Assembly: GCA_028023455.1 (NCBI GenBank)
Contig: JAQFVV010012531.1
Coordinates: forward strand, 1 to 64,000
Direction: 5' to 3'
DNA: 64,000 nt
Source: Epiperipatus broadwayi
Lineage: Eukaryota > Onychophora > Udeonychophora > Euonychophora > Peripatidae
Every line of letters begins with the position of its first letter. Position 1 is the stretch's first letter. Below, in pieces: positions 1-11,079 of the stretch. Made by a program: the position numbers and the translations under genes. Under the pieces are notes generated by a model. That model worked only from the letters and a program-made list of their open reading frames with translations. It did no database searches and was not told where the DNA came from.

Positions 1-3000
1 AGACTTCTATTAAAATAAATGGCCCGAATTCAATAAAGCCCAAACTCTTCCTTCACAAGTTGAATTACTTAAACCCTATATTTTTATCTAATATAGCTGA
101 AATGATTGGAGTTAGTTATAATAATTCAGCTACTGGCGATATGCAGTTCAGACAGAGATAGAATAAAAAAAAATTATCATTAATAAAATAAATTAAAAAT
201 AAAATTTAGAATAAACTAACATTCTTTCCTCTGTCAAAACACATTCTAAAGGCTGTAAGTACTTGCACTGTTAAAATAATGATGATGATGATTTCATGTC
301 ATTGTTAATATTACTAAACTAAAACAAAACATTCATTAATTTGCCAATATGCTCTCAATATTTTATTATTATACAATCAAAGTTTCAATCTCTTTAGCTA
401 GCCCCTTACCTTGCAATATTGATGTAATGAATCAATTCTTAATTTAAGAGTACTTATAATAGTGACACTAATCTCAGGGTTCTCTGGTATATTTAATAAA
501 ATGCTCGGCAGTATTGTGTTGTCGCATATGACTGACATTCTGGTCGGCTATAAACATTTATCTTATTTAAATTCCATGTGTCATCATCCACATATCAACT
601 GACTATAATATTTAACGAGATGACAACTATATTTAATAACAACATAATTTTGAATAATACAGCCATTTTATCCAGATCCTCAGTCGGGAATGATGAAAAG
701 ACAAAGGTGCTTTTGTGTCAACTTCCATCATCCATGACAATACAATAATTGAATGAATTTATTACTCAGACACTTCACTTAAAAGTGTACTTAACAATAT
801 GCAACTAAGCAAACTATTTTGGGAATAAAGTGATTTTTTACACATATAAATAAAAATGTCTTGGTCTGAAGTTTCCAATTTCATAAATAATTCTTATTAA
901 GTGCAAATATAATGAAATATTCTAGAATCTGCTTACAATTGTCTATCTGGTGTGAATTTAAGATTTCATAAATGATTTTGGACTCAAGAAAGTATAAATG
1001 TGTAATACACTTTTATTTAACACACAAGAAAAATGACTCAAAAGCAACTGGTAACAAGATTATAATTTATTATTAAATTTTAACAAGATGATGATTTATT
1101 ATTACGGTTTAACAAAACTATCCTTTATGAATTAACAATAAACAAACATATACAATTTGTTTGATCCCATATGGATAAAACAAAATATAACTAATAGTAA
1201 TTCGTCTATACTTTAGACTTGGTTCAGACTATTTCTTCATCTTCTTTTTACATTTATACAAATTGAATATAACAAAAATAAATATTATTATCGATACATC
1301 AACTCATCCATTTTAGTGTATCTTACATGAACAGTTGACTAACTGTATTAACTAACTATTTGTTTTAAGAAATAACAAATAATCTGATTATTAGACATAT
1401 GCAGTACAAACGATTTTTATTATCATATCTTTAACTAAATGATAGTTTTATTTGAGATTAACTTATTTTTCGTTTATGAGTTATTCGTATCAGAAGTTAC
1501 ACTTATTATTTTAATGTTTACCTTTATATGTATATCTTGAAGTTGTTACACGTATTGTATTCCTCAGTATAAGTTATATTGTAGGTGCTACTTAATCATT
1601 AGCCTGAATTAAACCTAGTATTTGAACCCTCTATTTGGCATATTAAATCTTTACAATCTTGTAATTTTACAACTTACCCTCTCTCCATGATGACTTATGT
1701 GTGGATTACCAGCACTATTCCGTAGCACAATCCAGACATTGATCATAGCATATATACTATGTAGCTATTTTTACTAAATGGATCTTGAGGAGTCACTTAC
1801 TCAATATACCCGTTATCTTGCCATAACTTTCTAAACAAACACAATATTCAACACCTTCAGTGGTGGAATCTCTCCTATTTTCTCATAGGAATATGGAATA
1901 ACACTGAAAGGTCCTTAGGAGTTAACTATACTATTAAAATAGTTTGGTGATTAACACTCTTGCTTGGGCATAATAGGAACACACACCAATATAATCCTCT
2001 CCTGGGATTTTAACGAAGATAGAAATACACTAATCTGATATAAATTAATGATGTCCTAACTCTGAAAGCGATGCTTGGGTTATAAACATGCCGAATATTA
2101 GATTTATCTATTCCCCTCATGGAAAATAAAGCTTTTGGGGAATCATTTCCATCCCACAAAATAGATACATTACAATTATCACTTATGCGAATATTAAGCA
2201 TATACCAATGCTATATCGGGGCAAGACAAGCAAATACACTAATTACACTAAATTTATGTTCGGGGGTATACTTAGATCAACGTCTGAAATCAATGGATAA
2301 CACAGAATAAACCTACACAATTTTACACCTTTGCCAAAGAAAAACATTCAACAAGTAATTGGTAGTATAGTATTCCTTGAACTAAATTAAGTGAATGCGT
2401 TAATAAAGAATAAATTGGGAATAAGTTCTTCCACCTAACATAGTATAAATTTGTTTAAAACTTTACAATAAGTAATATCCTGTATAGCACTTCTCTTTAA
2501 TTTCTTCTGATAATTTCTAACTAGATATTTTACCTATTAAGTATCTGAATCTTTTCTTCTTTAACGCATCTAACATATGAATTTATACCCATAATACACT
2601 ATCATAAATAAACATATTTTTAAAAAAAAAAAAAATTTTCTATGTCGAATATAAATTTAACCTAGAATAAGTATATGAAAACATACCTCTTATGATTTAC
2701 TAAGTCATTTAAATATTACTTGATTATGCAGCCTTTAACCTGTAGATATAAAAAAAATACACAATTTTTACAAATTAGTAAAAAAAAAATCATTACTTAA
2801 CAAGTGTTTATTATCTCACTAGAAAATGTTTTTCCGATGGGCAATTTATCTAGATGTAGCACTTGATCCATTCAGTAGTTCACGAAGCAAAATTTAAAAT
2901 AAGAAACACATTTTATTGTTTCATTTATATAAAAGTTGCCTCCATTCTGAGTGCAATTAATAAATTAGGCAAAGAAAACATAACAAAGCATTGGATGTTA

Positions 3001-4490
3001 ATTCTTCTTTGAATTAACTGCTATAATTTTTGGGATCAAGAAAACAATACATATTTTAACATGACGAATATTTGACGATTGTGATCCATAATTCTTTTTC
3101 TTTTTACTATTAATGATATGTATCATTTTTTAGCTAGCTGGCTTAGAAACTCAAACTTAATGCGTGAATTTTCCAAATATTATTATTATAAGGACTGCAG
3201 CTGACTTACTTACGTGGATATGAAGTTTTAACGACTCAAATTGATGTATATTATAACACATATTATATTATGGTTATAATTAAGTCACTAATGTTTGTAG
3301 TTTTATTCCTACTCTAGGAATTATAATTTTTCTTTAATAATGAATTCTCATTAAAATGCACATACAAATTTTCTGATATTTGCCTTGAAAGGCCTGTTTT
3401 AAATATACAGGTGCATAAGTAAATATCCTTGATCATTAATATTATTTTTAGATAATTTCAGTGAATAAAACATATTTTAACGTGGAAGACTTACATTATT
3501 TTTCAAAGCAGACAATGTCCTTTAGAAAGAGCGCGAAATTTTCTAGTTAACTTTCCTTGGCTTTCTAATATATCTTTTAATTATAATTTTCTTTTTTTTA
3601 ACACCATGAAAAGATTATTAAATAAGGTAAAGTTAACAAATAATTGTTTATTTCCTGGAAATTACTTATATTGCTTAATTTAAATGTAATGACGCTTTCC
3701 GTGATTACTGTAGTTAATACGGTCATTTTGAACTTTGGCATACGATAGTATATTTTTGCGTATAAAGCTTTAAATAGGTAGATGGCACCAGAAAACAAGA
3801 TATCTTATCAAATAGGATTAGCACCACATGATATTATTAAAAATTTACTGGACTTATGTTATTTCTGCAATTAAAAATAATAAAAAATTTGTTACCCAAT
3901 TCAGTACTGCTTCCTCCTTGTAAAACTAAAGTCAGACTAAACTTTCCTCCAAAATTTTGGCGGTCTTGTTTTAGCGACCTCTTATAGAAAAATAATCATT
4001 TAATTATACATAAACAAGGAAAGGAGAAAAAACTTATTACAATTAATATATTTTTCCGTATGATTTAAATAAATTACAAAGTAATTTAACAAATAATGAA
4101 AAATAATAAATATACTTAATTAATAATTAGTGATGTATATTTTCTTTTAAATATGAGATTTTCTACAAAATAGGAGAATTATCAGAAGTTATTGTGCGTT
4201 ATGATAAGATGCTGTCTCTCCCTCTACCCATCAAAAATCAATTACTGTTTATGATAGGTGCTTTTATACTATATTAAATTGCTCTTATTGTTAATATTTT
4301 AATTGAAATTATTCATGCTCTTCTTCAAAATGACATCAAATTACTAAATTTTTTTAGTGATTTTGGCTTAAAACACCATTAAAGTGGAAGTAAATAGCAT
4401 ATTTTATTAATACATAATATTATTACTATTTTATTTTTATTTTCTAAAAAGGATAGCATTGTTTTTCTGTGGAAACAATGCCTCAATTAG
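1..4490. other. AT-rich non-coding stretch upstream of the Penelope pair
   Basis: I see no convincing coding exon, RNA gene or element ends here. Open frames are short (under about 70 codons), low in complexity and found on both strands. The missing 5' exon of the DCST1-like gene could lie here or left of the window, but I could not identify a start codon followed by a donor that would join the exon at 7409. Confidence 0.5.
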
Positions 4491-4496
4491 GTACAA

Positions 4497-6065
4497 TATA
4501 TATATATAATTGAATATTTATAAATACGGTAATTAGATAATTAAAATTTTTATCCATTTAGTAGTGCTTTTGATTATCCTAGTAATCTTTGTCAACTAAC
4601 ACTTTGAAAAGCTAATCTTCCCACAATTCTGTGATCTTAATGTTTGCTATCTGCCTGTTAATTAAGTCATGTTTTATGTGTATATTAGCATAACTTCCTT
4701 TATTTTCCTTTTATTGTTATTTTTTTCAATTTATAATATTTTTACATTATTAAAATTAAAGTCAAAACTGGTCATAAAAAACAGATGCTGAAATATTATT
4801 ATTTATTTTACAATTTTGTTTCGATTTCTGAACAGATTTTAATAACAGCAAGTGCTCATTAGCTCTTTTTTCCAATGTACATCTTGATTCACCTATATAT
4901 GCCTGCCACACCTACATATTCATTTATAAATGACAGAATTTTTATTTATAAATGAGGTTTTATCTTTAGAGTTATTTATTAATTTGTTTAATGTAGGAGA
5001 TGTTTAAAATGCAATATCACATATACCTTTATAAATATTTTTTATAAAATTTACTTGATCATAGCGTAAGCATGTGTTTTAAAGACCTACAGAGGTCCCT
5101 AGTGACGATTTTTTCAGATGCTCATTGCTAAGGTTTACAGCCTTGTTAAAACTATTATTGATCATTTGAAATATATGGGATTGATATCCATATTTTTATT
5201 AGCAGGAGAATCAATATTATTACTAAATTTTTTATTCTTATGTTTTGTATTAAAATCTCTAATAACATTATATATATGATTATAATTGTAGCCAACATTT
5301 AACAATTCATTCAAATATATTTCAATATTTTTGTCTTTATCTGATGAATATTTGCAAAGAGTATTATTTCTAAATAAGAAGAACTTTAAACCTGCCATTT
5401 TTTGTGACACTGGCACTCTTGATTTATATAGAATATAACTCTTTTATTATTGGTTTAATGGTCATACAGTAATCCAGCATACATTGATATCTAATTATTT
5501 TAAGATCAAGAAACTGAACACACATTAAATTTTCATCTGTTTTATCCATTTTAGGTCTTTTAAACTATTTAATTCTTTAAACAATTCATTAATTGTATTT
5601 GGTTTGTCACATACAAAAACATCATCAACACATCAATAATATACAGTAATATTTTTTGGTAAAATTCCTTTTCAAAATATTTTATTCATATGTAGAAATT
5701 ACAAAATTACATGTTTGAGCAACAGTAGGTAAACCAATTGCCAGCCATTGCCCATTTTATAAAAATATTTTTTAAAAACTGCATAAATATTTTTATCGAT
5801 AAAGCTTAATGATTCAGTTATAAATTTTATTATTTTCACATTAATATTTTTTAGACTTAATGCATTGGAAATAATTTCAATAGATTCTAATCAATCATAT
5901 GATCCATACATTTCACTTACATCTAGAGAACATATTACATCATTAATATCAATCTTAACATTACAGATTTTATTAACAAAATCAAATGAAGAACATATTA
6001 TATATTTACCAAAACCAAGAATTTCTCACAGCATTTTCTCAATTAAACAACACATTTCATAATAA
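4497..6065 (-). mobile_element. Penelope-like element, decayed, RT palm plus GIY-YIG end
   Basis: Read on the minus strand from about 6050, this encodes a broken reverse transcriptase of the Penelope-like class. Visible pieces are a segment containing SLDVSEMYGS (RT motif A region) and a YxDD-type active site whose VDD is encoded at 5621-5629, with a stop just before it. Next comes a spacer resembling LKDLKW, then an 84-codon open stretch (5162-5416). Beyond that are the GIY-YIG endonuclease linker and a non-coding tail to about 4497. Penelope-like elements join RT to a C-terminal GIY-YIG nuclease and integrate as truncated, often inverted, copies. Several stops and frameshifts make this copy non-functional. 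Its 3' half is mirrored by the plus-strand copy at 6110-6930, separated by a short poly-C tract (6066-6074). Confidence 0.75.
4560..4600 (-). ncRNA. Hammerhead-like motif at Penelope-like 3' end (degenerate)
   Basis: On the minus strand a UUGACAA box is followed by a perfect 5-bp hairpin (GAUUA with UAAUC, loop of six) and then AAAA in place of GAAA. The layout is that of a minimal hammerhead (CUGANGA, stem II, GAAA) as known in Penelope-like elements, but both core boxes are altered, so self-cleavage is unlikely. Two other copies at 6824-6866 and 29990-30030 carry the same layout. Confidence 0.4.
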
Positions 6066-6109
6066 AACACCCCCCCCAAACAACCATTAAACATAATATC
6101 TCATTTTCT

Positions 6110-6930
6110 TTATGCAGTTTTATATTTGAAAAAGTATATTAGAAATAATAGTCTTTGCAAATATTCATCTGATAAAGGCAAAAATATTGAAATATATTTG
6201 AATGAATTGTTAATTGTTGACTACAATTATAATCATATATGTAATGTTATTAGAGATTTTAATACAAAATGTAAAAATAAAACTTTTAATAATAATATGG
6301 ATTCTCCTGCTAATAAAAAATATGGATATTAATACCACATATTTTGAATGATCAAATAAATTTTATAAAAAATATTTATAAAGTTATATGTGATATTCCA
6401 TTTTACACACCTCGTACATTAAACAAATCAATAAATAACTCTAAGATAAAATCTTATTTATAAATAAAAATTGTGTCATTTGTAAATGGATATGTAGGTG
6501 TGGCAGTGGATATATAGGTGAATCGGGATGTACATTGAAAAAAGAATTAAAATGCACTTGCTGTTATTAAAATGGGTTCAGAAATCAAAACAAAATTGTA
6601 GATAATAATATTTCAGCATCTGTTTTTTATGACCATAATAAGTCATGTATTTATGGTTTTGACTTCAATTTTAATAATGTAAAAATATTGGGAAATTGAA
6701 AAAAATAATAAAAGGAAAATAAAAGAAGCTATGCTAATATACAAATACAAACATGACTTAATTAACAGGCAGGCAGCAAACATTAAGATCATAAAATTGT
6801 GAGAAGATTAGTCTTTCAAAGTGTTAATTGATAAAGATTACTAGGATAATCGAAAGCTCTCCTACGTGGATAAAATTTTTGATTATCTAATTACTATATT
6901 TATAAATATTCAATTATGTAATTATATATA
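6110..6930 (+). mobile_element. Penelope-like element, 3' fragment with GIY-YIG domain
   Basis: Plus-strand counterpart of the neighbouring minus-strand copy. A 68-codon open stretch (6126-6332) is nearly identical in sequence to the one encoded at 5162-5416. Downstream, in another frame, a cysteine-bearing GIY-YIG core reading CGSGYIGES is encoded near 6500-6535, then a Penelope-type C-terminal helix (KIKEAMLIYKY, about 6720-6750). Stops and frameshifts break the reading frame. The fragment ends in a non-coding tail that is the reverse complement of 4497-4620. It lacks the RT palm, so it is a 5'-truncated insertion or the second arm of a fold-back insertion. Confidence 0.7.
6824..6866 (+). 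ncRNA. Hammerhead-like motif at Penelope-like 3' end
   Basis: UUGAUAA, then a 5-bp stem (GAUUA with UAAUC around loop CUAGGA), then an intact GAAA followed by GCUCUCCUA. It has the spacing of a minimal hammerhead, but the first core box departs from CUGANGA. Stem and GAAA are intact, unlike the copy at 4560-4600. Confidence 0.4.
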
Positions 6931-7408
6931 TTTCTTTGAAAAAATACAGACGTCGAATACTATTATATATATACGTTTTAAAATAATTGTAAATAGATTA
7001 TATATAGAAGATGATGGCTAATTAATTAATTGTGAGGAAGATTGCTATCTGGACTAAATGTTAGAAAATGTCGCAAACGGTTAAAATTGTTATTGTATTC
7101 ATAATCATTATTGTAAGAATATTTTTAAAAACTTAATATTAAAGATCTGAAGACAGAAGAGTATTGGGTACATTTTTACATACTCATTTAATATTCAGTG
7201 TTTTTTATTACTGTTCTTGCTATTATAATTTATTATCATTATTTTTTTTCTATATTTGCATAGAATATAATATTATAATTGTTTTCAAAACTTTAATGCC
7301 TTTTATAAATTGGCACTATTTTACACTAAAGTAATATAGTATTAAAGTTACATTTTTACAACAAATTTAATTATTATTATCATTATCATTACCTTTTTTT
7401 CTTTTCAG

Positions 7409-7519
7409 ATATTCGTCGTTTCAAGAACAAATTTTTTACCTTCTATAATAGCCAGCCTGGAGAATATTTGGCAGTAAAAGTACTATTAGCATTCATATTT
7501 GGGGCTTTTCTTGGTAGGG
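7409..7519 (+). CDS. DCST1: DCST1-like DC-STAMP domain protein, 5'-most exon found
   Basis: Internal coding exon of 37 codons between a strong acceptor (pyrimidine tract ending cttttcag) and donor gtaagt. The peptide starts with a basic segment, contains QPGEYLAVK and runs into a hydrophobic stretch ending GAFLGRG. In human DCST1, as I recall the family, a QPGE motif directly precedes the first membrane segment. That match and the in-phase join to the next two exons support the call. The exon begins with two bases completing a codon and ends after one base (phase 1), so an upstream exon with the initiator methionine is missing. DCST1 and its nematode homologue act at the sperm surface in fertilisation; human DCST1 has also been reported as a ubiquitin ligase. 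DCST2 is the main alternative. Confidence 0.72.
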
Positions 7520-7591
7520 GTAAGTTAAATTAATTTTATTTTGTATTTTTCTTCGCGTTTTTTACAATTATTATTATTTACACATTTAATT

Positions 7592-7760
7592 GGAAACACA
7601 TCAGAATAAGGCCTATTTCATTTGCACTTAAATTTTCTTTTTTCTTTTATCTCAGTATTACGAACTAGATATCCAAAAATTGCATGGGATAAAGATTACT
7701 TTTACATTTGGGATGATTGATAAAAGATTCAGATGTGTTTTCCAAAGCCATTGTAATAAG
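7592..7760 (+). other. Exon-like segment with inverted ends, copy 1
   Basis: A good acceptor (pyrimidine-rich, ending atctcag at 7655) and a possible donor (aag followed by gtaatt at 7761) bound a 105-bp block. If spliced to the phase-1 exon at 7409-7519 it would add VLRTRYPK...YFYIWDD and stop. A diverged copy sits at 21423-21618 in the same intron. Short inverted termini related to GGAAAACACATC flank the block at 7592-7607 and 7726-7743, which favours a small mobile element over a true exon. The functional exon chain skips it in phase. Confidence 0.4.
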
Positions 7761-8330
7761 GTAATTCATATTATTACTGATGATTATTTATCAAAATAAA
7801 ATATAAAAATTCTACACATATTTGTTTTTTTTATTCATATATATACAAGCAAGTATATAAAGAGAGATTTTAATGGCGGTATGATGAACTATTAGAAAAT
7901 CTATCAGGTATGAGTTAAGCTCAAATTGTGGAACAAGTAAATTCGATTGTTTTTCTTAAATTTTACTCAGAATTGGAAATTTTTCTGATAAATATTGTCT
8001 TCTTTGTTAACAATTCAAAATTGATTGGAAAATGAATTGCTAACTATTTTTAAATTTAACCAATTGACTTGGTGAATAATATCTTATTTTTTATTATTCT
8101 TTTATGGAGCAATGCAGTATTAAATCTTATACACCACCAAACCCATTATGTATTTTGTTTTATATATTATCTCATTATCAAAAAATACCTTATGTTGTTA
8201 TAACTTAAAATAGATTATGCATTGAATATTAAATATTAATTTAATTCATCTTACATATATAATCCTTATTTTTTCTGCTATCTGATTGTTGAATGTATGA
8301 ATAATTGTTTGATGTCATGTGTCAAATTCA
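7761..8330. other. Intronic AT-rich sequence
   Basis: Lies within the first long intron of the DCST1-like gene. I see no further gene or repeat ends. Confidence 0.4.
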
Positions 8331-8339
8331 CAAACACTA

Positions 8340-8995
8340 TGTTTATGCAAAGGAAATAATTCCATCTTAATAAAACATGCTTAGAAAAAAAATCAGTACA
8401 TATGCTTTTAACTGCAGAGGTATAGTATTTATATTACTAGTAAAATGTGATTACAATACATAAATTCATGTTTGAAATATGATATTTAGTGAGGCAAAAA
8501 ATAAATGCTATAAGCCTGTATTTACATTCAGTTTTGGTTACCATTTATTTTGGTTATGTGAAAAAGTAATTCGAAGTAATCCCAATATTGATAAAAAAAA
8601 TGCTCAGAAAAAAATAGTACCTGTGCTTTTAACTACTAAGATATTGTATTTAAATCATGAAGAAAATGTGATTACAGTACATAAATTCATGTTTGATATG
8701 TGGTATTTAGTGAGGGGAAAAAAATGGATTCTATAAGTGCTATATTTATATTTAGTTTTGGTTAGCATGTCATTGTTTTATCTGAAGGAAGTAATTCAAA
8801 GTAATTTCCCCATTAAAAAATGCTTAGAAAAAATCAGTACATGTGCTTTTAACTACACAATACAGTATTTAAATTATAAAAAAAATGTGATTGCAGTACA
8901 TAAAATCATGTTTGAAATGGGATATTTAATGAGAAAAAAATAGACACTATGATACTGTATTTACATTTATTTTTGGTTAGCATATAATTGGAGTC
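8340..8995. repeat. Tandem repeat, about 220-bp period, three units
   Basis: The landmark tgcttagaaaaaa (or tgctcagaaaaaa) recurs at 8378, 8601 and 8821, giving periods of 223 and 220. Each unit continues through related blocks: cagtacatgtgcttttaac, then a block near tgtgattacagtacataaa, then catgtttgaaatg. The first unit is partial on its 5' side. Open frames of 85 and 68 codons across units 2 and 3 are read-through of the array rather than genes. Confidence 0.75.
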
Positions 8996-10229
8996 AAAAC
9001 AACAGCCTTTTAGGCCTGTGTACAATTTTCACATTTAAAATATTTTGCTTAATTTATATTAAATCTTTAAAAAAATTGTTAAGCAAACAATTAAAAAAAC
9101 AAGGCCTTCCCAGGGCTGGATACATCTGGTCTCTTATATAATTCAAGTATGCATACTGATAAACTGGAAACCAATATTAAACAACATTTAATAAGTCATC
9201 AATCAAAGTCTTGATAATACACACTTTCTAACATTATCATCATACTAAAATAACTAAATAATTAATCATTCCGAATGAAGATTGATCATTGTAAGTTATA
9301 AAACAATTGTATTAAATGAGCTAATCATTTTTTTATTTTCTTGTAATGTTAAAGTTGATAAGGTTGCATTAGTGTGGCTAATTGACTGGAAAGGCATACA
9401 TTGTTTGAGTAGTTAATATGTGTATATATAAAATTTAAAGTGAGAAAAAAAGGGAATGTAATAAAGAGAATTGTTTTCGTCGTAGTGGTGTAATTACTTC
9501 AACTAAAGTATATCAGAGCTGTTGATTTGACAAATTTATTGCATGTAATTAAAAATATACATCCATTCTATTGATATAATGTAAAGGCATTAAAAAAATT
9601 ATGGATTTTCTATGACTAAACTTATGATGACTTACAAATGGTAGATTTTTCTGTTTGTTGATATGAATGATATTCAACATACAATTGGAAGAACACATTT
9701 TTATTGAATGGGGCTTGTGAAATGGATGAAAAATATCAAACTACTCAAAAAAGTGTATGATAAAATTGATTGTTTTTTTTAATAAATTGGTATGCCACAT
9801 TGACATTATATACCTTTTTAAAGACACACAAATGAGTCACAATTTCAATTTTTTTTATTATGAAGAATAAAATACAATGTATGTAAAACCTTGAATTTTT
9901 TCATAATTAAAATTTTGTTTAGCCAAATATTACGAAATAGTATTTTATTATGCCAAATAAACAGATTATAGTATTAGCATGTCATGTGTTTGCCATACTT
10001 ATGTTTCGTATATTGTTTTGCATAGCTGTCACAAACTTATTTATTACCATTTTTTAACTTCTCCCTTCATTTTTCTTTGGAAATACAGTGCTCATTTTTG
10101 TTTTTGATTGACTGCTAATAATGAAAAATCAGTAAATCAGTTATAGTGAAATTAGAACAGCAGTAATTGCTCAAATGTTTTGGCAATTAAATTAGTTTTA
10201 TGCTTGAGGATCAGATTATCAAAGAGCAG
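8996..10229. other. Intronic AT-rich sequence
   Basis: No gene or element ends recognised; only homopolymer and AT-rich runs. Confidence 0.4.
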
Positions 10230-10343
10230 CATGTTTTTTTCATATGTCATAGCATCGACCGGGAGGCGAACCCACAACTGTCTGCAACCAACTACTTACT
10301 TGCAAGTCGGCTGTGATGACCTCTCGGCTAACAACGCTTGACA
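10230..10343 (-). mobile_element. tRNA-derived SINE
   Basis: On the minus strand the element begins TGTCAAGCGTTG and contains a pol III A box TAGCCGAGAGG and a B box GGTTCGCCTCC. It closes with CGATGCTATGACA and an A-rich tail (gaaaaaaa). The two ends can pair as an extended acceptor-like stem (five pairs, one bulge, then seven). The A-to-B spacing is longer than in a standard tRNA, so a type II (Leu or Ser) tRNA ancestor is possible. A short flanking duplication (acatgct) lies just outside both ends. Confidence 0.75.
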
Positions 10344-11070
10344 AAAAGCATGTTGTTATAGATTTTTGGAAGACAAGAAAAAAATGTTGGAAAAAAATAT
10401 TTGTTGTGATAAGCCCTTAGAAATTTTTTAGTTTATGGTGAAGATATTAAAAAAAGAATATTAGAATCTAAAATAACAGTCAAAAGATATCTACTCTATT
10501 CTATTAAAGTACTTTCAAATAACAAAGAGATGAACATATATATTAATGAGCAATGGAATTTAATTTTAAAAAATATATACTTAAAAATTCATAACTTACT
10601 GTTTTTTATAAACAATTTGTTGATATTCTATTTATATCTCTCATATACAGAACTTACCAAAGAACTGTAAACAATATTTAATTATCTTTCAGATCTTAAA
10701 AAATATCATTGGCCAAATCCAATTTCTTATGTCTATTTCGTAAATTTTTATAATGGCTGCTATTATTATGAGATTGTTCACACATTAAAAGAACATAGAT
10801 GGACTTTTAATCTTCATAAATCAGTTGTTACGACAGAGTTTTAAAGATCAAAGATAATGACATTTTTGTTTATATATGCCTAATAATTCTTGACTAAAAT
10901 GTCAGAAGGATTTATATGCTTAACACAAGATTATGTGTGCCTGAATTATTTTTTTCTTATAGATATTTACAATCATGATGGACAAAACTAAATTATGGCC
11001 CTTATTCACAGGAAACTATAAACTCACCAGTCAAGAGAGAAGTTGATGACCAAATGAAAAGAGTGCTAAG
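10344..11070. other. Intronic AT-rich sequence
   Basis: No gene recognised. The 5' part of the RTE LINE that follows may extend into the last 100 bases, but similarity to the 34.8-kb copy is only visible from about 11080. Confidence 0.35.
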
Positions 11071-11079
11071 AATCCTCTA

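Noticed and set aside
2010-2310. Overlapping 63-codon frames on both strands
   Set aside because: No motif, no splice context, and equal openness on both strands, which is expected by chance in AT-rich DNA of mixed composition.
7765-7800. CTGATGA in the intron as a hammerhead core
   Set aside because: No GAAA box at the right distance and no stem I partners.
8479-8943. Two back-to-back plus-strand frames of 85 and 68 codons
   Set aside because: They are units of the 220-bp tandem repeat; similarity between them comes from duplication, not from a gene family.
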